Position numbers and translations under genes: made by a program. Positions 58,847 through 64,000 of a stretch of DNA of 64,000 nucleotides are shown piece after piece. This DNA is from Paenibacillus sp. JCM 10914 (GTDB lineage Bacteria; Bacillota; Bacilli; Paenibacillales; Paenibacillaceae), in NCBI RefSeq assembly GCF_001315105.1, contig NZ_BAZR01000002.1, positions 62,001 through 126,000 of the forward strand, given 5' to 3'. The notes under the pieces were generated by a model, which had not been told where the DNA came from, searched no databases, and was given only the letters and a program-made list of their open reading frames with translations. The stretch's first letter is position 1. Every line of letters starts with the position of its first letter.

Positions 58847-59734
58847 TTGCAGCAACTGCTTACATTAAGCGACGTACATAAGCGTTACGGTACATTAACG
58901 GTCCTGCAGCAGGTGAATTGGACGATATCCAAGGGGGAATGCGTCGCTTTGACTGGAGGCAACGGAGCGGGCAAGAGCACCCTGCTTCAGTTGATCGCCA
59001 AGCTTGCTCATCCGACAACCGGTTCGAGGATCGAACATATGGAACCGATCATGATCGGGTTTGTTCCCGAACGATTTCCCGCCTTGCGATTCAAGCCTTC
59101 GGAGTATTTGAGTCATATGGCTGCTATACGGGGCATGAGCCAGAAAGCGGCTGCCAAGCGCATTGATGCGATCATGAGTGTGTTCCGGCTGCAAGATACG
59201 AGAATGACGCTCAGTTCGAAGGGCATGCTGCAGAAAGTAAATGTCATGCAGGCTCTGCTGATGGAGCCGGATCTTCTTGTATTGGACGAGCCGTTGTCAG
59301 GTCTGGATGAGTCGTCACAGATGGAAATGATCCGAGTTCTAACCGAGATTAAGCGACAGGGAACCGCGATTGCGATGTCCGTTCATGAACCGCTGCTCAT
59401 CTCCTCGGTAGCCGATCGCGTGACCCAGATCGATCAAGGCCGGATTGAACGTGATGGCATGCTTGAGCGCAAGCGCCCCCTCCCTAGAATGAAACTTGAG
59501 TGTTCCGGTTTAAATGAAGCCGATAAGATGGAACTGGAACAGCACGCTGGTTTCTTATACTGGAGATCCACGGGAACTCCGACTGCCCTGATTGTTCACG
59601 AGCGTCGTGCCGATGAACTGCTTCTGCTGATCTTGCGAATGGGAGGTTCCATTGTCAGGGTGGAGCCATGGAATGGAGAGGAAGGCTTGGCCCGTTCGTT
59701 ACCTTCTTCGGAAAGCGGCGTGATGCAACAATGA
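58847..59734 (+). CDS. ABC transporter ATP-binding protein
   Basis: This 295-residue ABC ATPase has Walker A GGNGAGKSTLLQ and Walker B LLVLDEPLSGLDE. The expected LSGGQ signature is replaced by SSKGMLQ, which is unusual. The C-terminal extension (about 215-295) is unlike standard ATPases and may be regulatory. TTG 58847 is the first codon. The stop overlaps the next gene (ATGA), so it pairs with the membrane protein downstream. Substrate unknown. Confidence 0.85.
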   Translation: MQQLLTLSDVHKRYGTLTVLQQVNWTISKGECVALTGGNGAGKSTLLQLIAKLAHPTTGSRIEHMEPIMIGFVPERFPALRFKPSEYLSHMAAIRGMSQKAAAKRIDAIMSVFRLQDTRMTLSSKGMLQKVNVMQALLMEPDLLVLDEPLSGLDESSQMEMIRVLTEIKRQGTAIAMSVHEPLLISSVADRVTQIDQGRIERDGMLERKRPLPRMKLECSGLNEADKMELEQHAGFLYWRSTGTPTALIVHERRADELLLLILRMGGSIVRVEPWNGEEGLARSLPSSESGVMQQ

Positions 59735-60462
59735 TGTACCCACTCATCAAATACATGTTAGCCAGCTACACCAGGTCGTATCGATATTTTGCGCCGATCG
59801 CTTTTATCCTCATATCCACGTTGTTTATATACTCTTATCGTCCTAACCCGGTCATGGACAGTTATGCTGTGACGTCAGCCATATTATTTATAGGATCTGC
59901 CTGGCTAGGGCTAAATTTTTTGAACCATGATCAAGGTCGCCAAGCAATGCTGCTTATCATTCATGCCGGCAGTGCGAAGCGTTATTATTGTGCCCAGTAC
60001 CTTACCATCAACTTGATAACCGTGGCACTGTATTTCTTTGCTTTGGTTTATCCGATTCTGACTGGGATGTTCGATCGGCCCGTCACAGGAAACGATCTTC
60101 TCCTGGGGTTTCTCGGACATGCACTGCTAGCCTTGCTGGGTGTTACCTTGTCCTTGTTTTTTCAGTTCGGGTGGATTGAGAATCAGGGGAGAGCAGCAGG
60201 TATGCTGCTGATTGTGATGATCTGTTCATTGGCGGGGCAATCCGTGGTGAACAAGCTGCCTGTTGCGCTGGAATTTGTTCCTTATCTGCTTCCACCGGTA
60301 TCCGTCATGATAAATATGATGATCCATAACGAAGGAAGCTTAACGTTGACCGTTATATTAACATGTGTTTATTGTTTACTGTACAGCGTAGCTTTACTTG
60401 TGATTTATATGACATTATCGATCCGTAAGGATGCGGCTGCATTAATCCGAAAAGTAGGTTGA
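59731..60462 (+). CDS. ABC transporter permease-type membrane protein
   Basis: This 243-residue hydrophobic protein has about six predicted membrane segments (for example YFAPIAFILISTLFIYSY, LITVALYFFALVYPIL and LLLGFLGHALLALLGVTLSL). It overlaps the ATPase gene and is its probable transmembrane partner. No specific permease family motif is seen. I start at ATG 59731. Confidence 0.75.
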   Translation: MMYPLIKYMLASYTRSYRYFAPIAFILISTLFIYSYRPNPVMDSYAVTSAILFIGSAWLGLNFLNHDQGRQAMLLIIHAGSAKRYYCAQYLTINLITVALYFFALVYPILTGMFDRPVTGNDLLLGFLGHALLALLGVTLSLFFQFGWIENQGRAAGMLLIVMICSLAGQSVVNKLPVALEFVPYLLPPVSVMINMMIHNEGSLTLTVILTCVYCLLYSVALLVIYMTLSIRKDAAALIRKVG

Positions 60463-60541
60463 TGTAGCATGGGACTTCCATTACGATAGGGATAACTTGA
60501 ATAGAATCGGTAAAGAACAGCCCAATATAGAGGAGGATACA

Positions 60542-61006
60542 ATGAAACAATCTCGACTGCTGGACAGTGACCACTCCAAAGAGCTGTTTGCCTATTTCGG
60601 ATTAGCGGTATATTACTCTCAAGCCCTTGAACAGCAGCTCGCCAATCTGTTGATGCTCATCAAGCTCTCTCAAGGCAACGTACCTTCCGAGGAAGATTTC
60701 ACCCAACTATATCAACGCAAATTAAGCAGTTCCCTCGGTCAGTTGGTACATGAAATTCAGCACTACTTCCCTTTTTCGGAGGAAGAGACACAGCAATTAA
60801 AAGAAGTATGGAAGCAGCGGAATCATATTGTTCATGATTATTTTAAGGAACGTATTCACGAGACTTTCAGCCCTGCGGGACGGACCAGAATGATCCGGGA
60901 ACTGAGTGCTTTTAAAGACCAGGCCCAAGCGCTCGAGCAGAAGCTGCAGGGATATTCCCGTGAAATGTACGTGAAATTAGGTTTGGATGGAGAGAAAAGT
61001 GTTTAG
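60542..61006 (+). CDS. Small protein with HEPN-like RN-x3-H motif, unknown function
   Basis: The 154-residue product is predicted to be helical. The segment QRNHIVHDYF contains R-x4-H, the core of the HEPN nuclease motif, followed by a His/Asp-rich helix end. I do not see other HEPN-family signatures, and no antitoxin (for example MNT) is adjacent, so ribonuclease activity is only a possibility. AGGAGGATAC precedes ATG 60542. It lies between an ABC permease and the SLH protein. Confidence 0.65.
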   Translation: MKQSRLLDSDHSKELFAYFGLAVYYSQALEQQLANLLMLIKLSQGNVPSEEDFTQLYQRKLSSSLGQLVHEIQHYFPFSEEETQQLKEVWKQRNHIVHDYFKERIHETFSPAGRTRMIRELSAFKDQAQALEQKLQGYSREMYVKLGLDGEKSV

Positions 61007-61073
61007 TAGAAACTAAGGCCAGTATGAAACATATTCCAGTTTATCTGCGTCTGAGAGGATAGGAGGTGTAATT

Positions 61074-62000
61074 ATGAAAAAAACAACTAAAATGTTAACG
61101 GCACTGCTTGTCACTTCATCGCTTCTAGGTGCTGGCGCCGCCTCTGCTTTTACAGATGTGAAAGAGGAGCAGCCGTTACGGATGGTGAAGGAGCTGCAGT
61201 CCAAAGGGATTGTTAATGGAATCAGCGTAGACCGATTCGCGCCTAATCAAGCGATTACGACCGCCCAAGCAATCAAGATGATTGTACAGGCGACGGGCTT
61301 AGAAGAGCAGCCGAACTTCAGCGGACGCTCATTCGATAGTGTACCGCAGGGTGCTTGGTACGCTAAAGCGGTCAATATTGCCGTCCAGAACGAGTTATCG
61401 GTGACGAGCGATATGAAGTGGAATGATCCGATTACGCGTGAGGATTTTGCAACTTTACTGTCCGAGGCCATTCAACAAACCGGGAACTATCCGGTGGTGA
61501 TGATGTATATCCATGTGGCCGATGAAGAAGATATGAAGGAAGAAAGCCGGGGAGCAGTACAGTTCCTGTTGTTGACCAAGATCGCAAGCTTGAACGCCAG
61601 CAACGAATTCGATCCGCTTCGATCCTTGACTCGCCTGGAGGCGGCTGAACTCGTGTATAACTCGATCGAATTCATCGAAGAACATCAGAAGAATACGGTA
61701 CCTGCAGAGCCGGAGCAGTCTGAACCTGGTGTAACCACTAGCGTAGTGAAAGTGGATGACGAGCAGAATAAAGTTACGGTAACCAAGGAAGATCTGCCGC
61801 ATCCTGGTTATGGTATCGACATTACTTCCGTAGACTATGTGAGTGATACAGAAGCCGTTATTTATTACAAGATCGTACAGCCGGACCCGGACAAAATGTA
61901 TCCGCAAGTGATTTCCAGTTCATCGGACGATGTGTTGGTACCTGCCAAGTATACGAAGATTACCGTCAAATCAGCGGGTACGCTTGAATTTAAGAAATAA
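61074..62000 (+). CDS. S-layer homology domain protein
   Basis: This exported protein has a signal peptide (MKKTTKMLTALLVTSSLLGAGAASA, AxA cleavage near residue 25) and three SLH-like repeats (about 26-200), with FTDVKEEQPLRMVKELQSKG and ITREDFATLLSEA recognisable, attaching it to secondary cell-wall polymers. A short C-terminal domain (about 225-308) has no assigned function. AGGAGGTGTAATT precedes ATG 61074; 308 residues. Confidence 0.85.
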   Translation: MKKTTKMLTALLVTSSLLGAGAASAFTDVKEEQPLRMVKELQSKGIVNGISVDRFAPNQAITTAQAIKMIVQATGLEEQPNFSGRSFDSVPQGAWYAKAVNIAVQNELSVTSDMKWNDPITREDFATLLSEAIQQTGNYPVVMMYIHVADEEDMKEESRGAVQFLLLTKIASLNASNEFDPLRSLTRLEAAELVYNSIEFIEEHQKNTVPAEPEQSEPGVTTSVVKVDDEQNKVTVTKEDLPHPGYGIDITSVDYVSDTEAVIYYKIVQPDPDKMYPQVISSSSDDVLVPAKYTKITVKSAGTLEFKK

Positions 62001-62006
62001 TGCGCA

Positions 62007-62060
62007 AAGAAGGTTGTCTTGTGAGAATCCGAATTCTCATGCAAGACAACCTTCTTGTTT
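62007..62060. terminator. Long bidirectional terminator between the SLH gene and the ABC exporter
   Basis: A nearly perfect hairpin of about 50 nt: the outer arms AAGAAGGTTGTCTTG / CAAGACAACCTTCTT (15 bp) are stacked on an inner TGAGAAT / ATTCTCA stem. GTTT follows on the + strand, and an A-rich left flank gives T on the other. It separates convergent genes. Confidence 0.82.
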
Positions 62061-62074
62061 AGCTGGCTATGCGA

Positions 62075-64000
62075 TTACACATGACCGCTAGCCAGCTCAC
62101 CAGCTGGCAGCGCGTTGCTGGATTCCTTCTGATCGGGGGCTGAGGTCACACTTCCTTGCTGGAGCTGATACATTTTATAATAACGCCCATTCAAGGACAT
62201 TAGCTCATCATGCGATCCCTGTTCTACGATCTCACCGCGATGCAGGACGAGAATCTGGTCCGCACTGCGTATGGTAGACAGGCGGTGGGCGATGATAAAC
62301 GTAGTACGTCCTCGCTTCAGCACCTCCAGCGCTTCCTGGATCAAGGCTTCTGTTTCAGTGTCAATATTGGCCGTGGCCTCATCCAGTATGAGAATGGCTG
62401 GGTTGAAAGAAAGTGCACGCGCGAAGGAGATCAATTGTCGTTGTCCGGCAGACAATGTGCTCCCTTTCTCTAACACGGGCTCGTCAAAGCCTTGAGGCAA
62501 ATGAGACAGCAACTGCTCCGCTCCGACGTCACGCAGAGCCTTCTCCACTTGTTCACGTGTGATTTCTGGATCGCCCAGGCTCACATTGGAGGCGATGGTG
62601 CCTGTGAAGAGATACGGATCCTGCAGCACAATGCCCATATGCTTGCGCAGCCACTGTTTCGGCATCTCCGTAACGGGTTTGCCGTCAATCGTAATCGTCC
62701 CTTTCTGCGGATCATAGAAACGGAATAACAGATTGATGATGGAACTCTTTCCTGACCCTGTGTGTCCTACCAAAGCGACCGTCTGTCCTTGTTTCGCCTC
62801 GAAGGAGATATTCTTTAGTACGTAATCCTTATTGTAAGCAAATGAAACATCCTTGAATTCCACATTGCCAAGATAACGTGGCATTGTACCGTCCGTTACG
62901 TTCTCCCCGGTTTCATCCATCAATTCGAATACGCGTTTCGCGGAGACGATGGAGGTATCGAGCGCGGCCAACTGATTGACCATGCCGGTAATCGGTTGAA
63001 ACATGCGGCCGAGCAAGTCGACAAAGGCGTACAGGACACCGATGGATACGATGCCGGCACCATTGAGTGACGATGAGCCGAAATACCAGAGTACCACGAC
63101 AAACGAGATGTTTCGAAGCACGTTGACAAGGTTATGAGTCGTGAACGAGTTTAGGTTCAGCATCTTGTTCTGATGAGCCATATAGTCCGCATTCAAGGCT
63201 TCAAACTCTTCTTGCGTCGCTTTTTGACGGCGGAATACACGGATAATGGCCATGCCTTGAATGGATTCATTAATAATCGCATTAATCTCACTCAATCGGG
63301 ACCGGATGACCGTGTTATAGCGAGTGGCGAATTTACGATAGAGTATCGTCCAGACAATCAGCATCGGAATCACAAAGAGGCTAATGAGGCCCAGCTTAAC
63401 GTCTAACAGGAACAGGGCTATATATACTCCGGTGATGTATACGGCTCCGGAACTGAAGTTGGACAGAACCGCAACGAACAAATCCTTGACCGCTTCCGTA
63501 TCGTTCGTGACCCTGGAGACGACTTTACCGGCCGGCAGATTGTCAAAGAAATTGACCGGCAGTCGTTGAATATGCGCGTAAACATCGGTTCGAAGCTTCT
63601 GAATCACTCGGTTCGCGGCAGATTGCAGCCAGTACGTACGGCCGAAGACGGTAATCATCGAGATCAACAGACAGATCATGAACAATCCGACGAGCTTGAA
63701 GATGCTGGGAAGCTCCGGCTTGTAAAATTCAAATAACTGATCGGTCGACAGTTTGACGGCAGGATACTGGCGCTGCTCTGAAGCGTAAGCGATCGTCATG
63801 ATGCCATTTTGGAAGTCACGTTTGCCTTCCACCCGCTCGACAGGCTCATCAATAAAATAAAAGCTGCTCCCTGCCTGCACGATTCTTACTTCCTGTCCAC
63901 GAGATTCGCCTTCTTGAAAGCGGTCCTCGCGCTTATAGTAGCTGCCATTGTATTCTGCAGCGTTGTCAGCTTGCGTTGCTTCATAATAGGGGCGCTCTAT
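62075..64000 (-). CDS. ABC exporter subunit with fused membrane and ATPase domains (partial)
   Basis: This is an MsbA/LmrA-type multidrug or lipid exporter. The frame is open to the window edge (in-frame codons continue through 64000), so the N-terminus is missing. Visible parts are an extracellular insertion before the second membrane helix, the TM domain, and an ATPase domain with Walker A GHTGSGKSS, signature LSAGQ and Walker B AILILDEATANID. The long extracytoplasmic loop resembles the YheH/BmrD half of a heterodimeric exporter; its partner would lie beyond the window. Confidence 0.88.
   Translation of the reverse strand: MERPYYEATQADNAAEYNGSYYKREDRFQEGESRGQEVRIVQAGSSFYFIDEPVERVEGKRDFQNGIMTIAYASEQRQYPAVKLSTDQLFEFYKPELPSIFKLVGLFMICLLISMITVFGRTYWLQSAANRVIQKLRTDVYAHIQRLPVNFFDNLPAGKVVSRVTNDTEAVKDLFVAVLSNFSSGAVYITGVYIALFLLDVKLGLISLFVIPMLIVWTILYRKFATRYNTVIRSRLSEINAIINESIQGMAIIRVFRRQKATQEEFEALNADYMAHQNKMLNLNSFTTHNLVNVLRNISFVVVLWYFGSSSLNGAGIVSIGVLYAFVDLLGRMFQPITGMVNQLAALDTSIVSAKRVFELMDETGENVTDGTMPRYLGNVEFKDVSFAYNKDYVLKNISFEAKQGQTVALVGHTGSGKSSIINLLFRFYDPQKGTITIDGKPVTEMPKQWLRKHMGIVLQDPYLFTGTIASNVSLGDPEITREQVEKALRDVGAEQLLSHLPQGFDEPVLEKGSTLSAGQRQLISFARALSFNPAILILDEATANIDTETEALIQEALEVLKRGRTTFIIAHRLSTIRSADQILVLHRGEIVEQGSHDELMSLNGRYYKMYQLQQGSVTSAPDQKESSNALPAGELASGHV

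Noticed and set aside
60542..61006. A toxin-antitoxin pair at the HEPN-like gene
   Set aside because: There is no small partner gene in front or behind. The neighbours are an ABC permease and an SLH protein, so a two-gene module is not supported.

Overview
The window reads as a contiguous piece of a spore-forming, low-to-mid GC Firmicute chromosome, most likely Paenibacillus or a close relative. The evidence is the gene order, which follows the Bacillus subtilis polC-to-pncB neighbourhood; the sporulation genes dpaAB, spoIIIE, spoVS and a SleB-type cortex hydrolase; frequent TTG/GTG starts with strong AGGAGG sites; and an S-layer-homology protein. Almost everything is on the + strand. I see no rRNA, tRNA, CRISPR array, insertion sequence or prophage.

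Layout. (1) 1-10.3 kb: the 3' end of polC, then the transcription/translation operon rimP-nusA-rnpM(ylxR)-ylxQ-infB-rbfA-nrnA-truB-ribF. (2) 10.4-15.9 kb: rpsO, pnp, the deacetylase-like ylxY, the M16 peptidase mlpA, and dut. (3) 16-25.8 kb: dipicolinate and lysine genes (dpaA, dpaB, dapG, dapA; asd is absent from the place it has in B. subtilis), rnjB, tepA, ylzJ, spoIIIE. (4) 25.9-32.6 kb: an accessory pectin/galacturonate block, with a divergent AraC-type regulator and uxaC-uxaB-uxaA-GH105. (5) 32.8-46.4 kb: SleB-like hydrolase, ymfF-ymfH-ymfI-ymfJ-ymfK-ymfM, a small membrane protein, yajQ, pgsA, cinA, recA, recX, rny. (6) 46.5-54.8 kb: ymdB, spoVS, a dipeptidase, pduL, miaB, ricA, and an NAD-salvage group nrtR-like/pncA/pncB. 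(7) 54.9-64 kb: accessory genes: a YhdH/AcuI-type reductase, a lipoprotein, moaB, a CobW-type metallochaperone GTPase, a 16-cysteine Csp-like protein, a two-gene ABC transporter, a small protein with a HEPN-like motif, an SLH protein, and the end of a large ABC exporter.

Themes. RNA maturation and decay factors are concentrated here (NusA, RnpM, NrnA, PNPase, RNase J, RNase Y, YmdB, RicA). Regulatory sites that fit the genes are visible: a near-consensus LexA box at recA, a consensus sigma-G promoter at the SleB-like gene, sigma-K-like and sigma-H-like promoters at dpaA and spoVS, and an inverted repeat over the nrtR-like promoter.

Caution. Eleven conserved genes are broken by twelve small net deletions (ylxQ, infB twice, truB, mlpA, dapG, uxaC, ymfF, cinA, dipeptidase, pduL, pncB). 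Several are essential, and most breaks sit at GGC/GCC contexts, so I read them as sequence errors rather than biology and annotate each gene over its full span. I did not find a clearly novel multi-gene system. The most open items are the HEPN-motif protein, the CobW/Csp metal pair and the nrtR operator.
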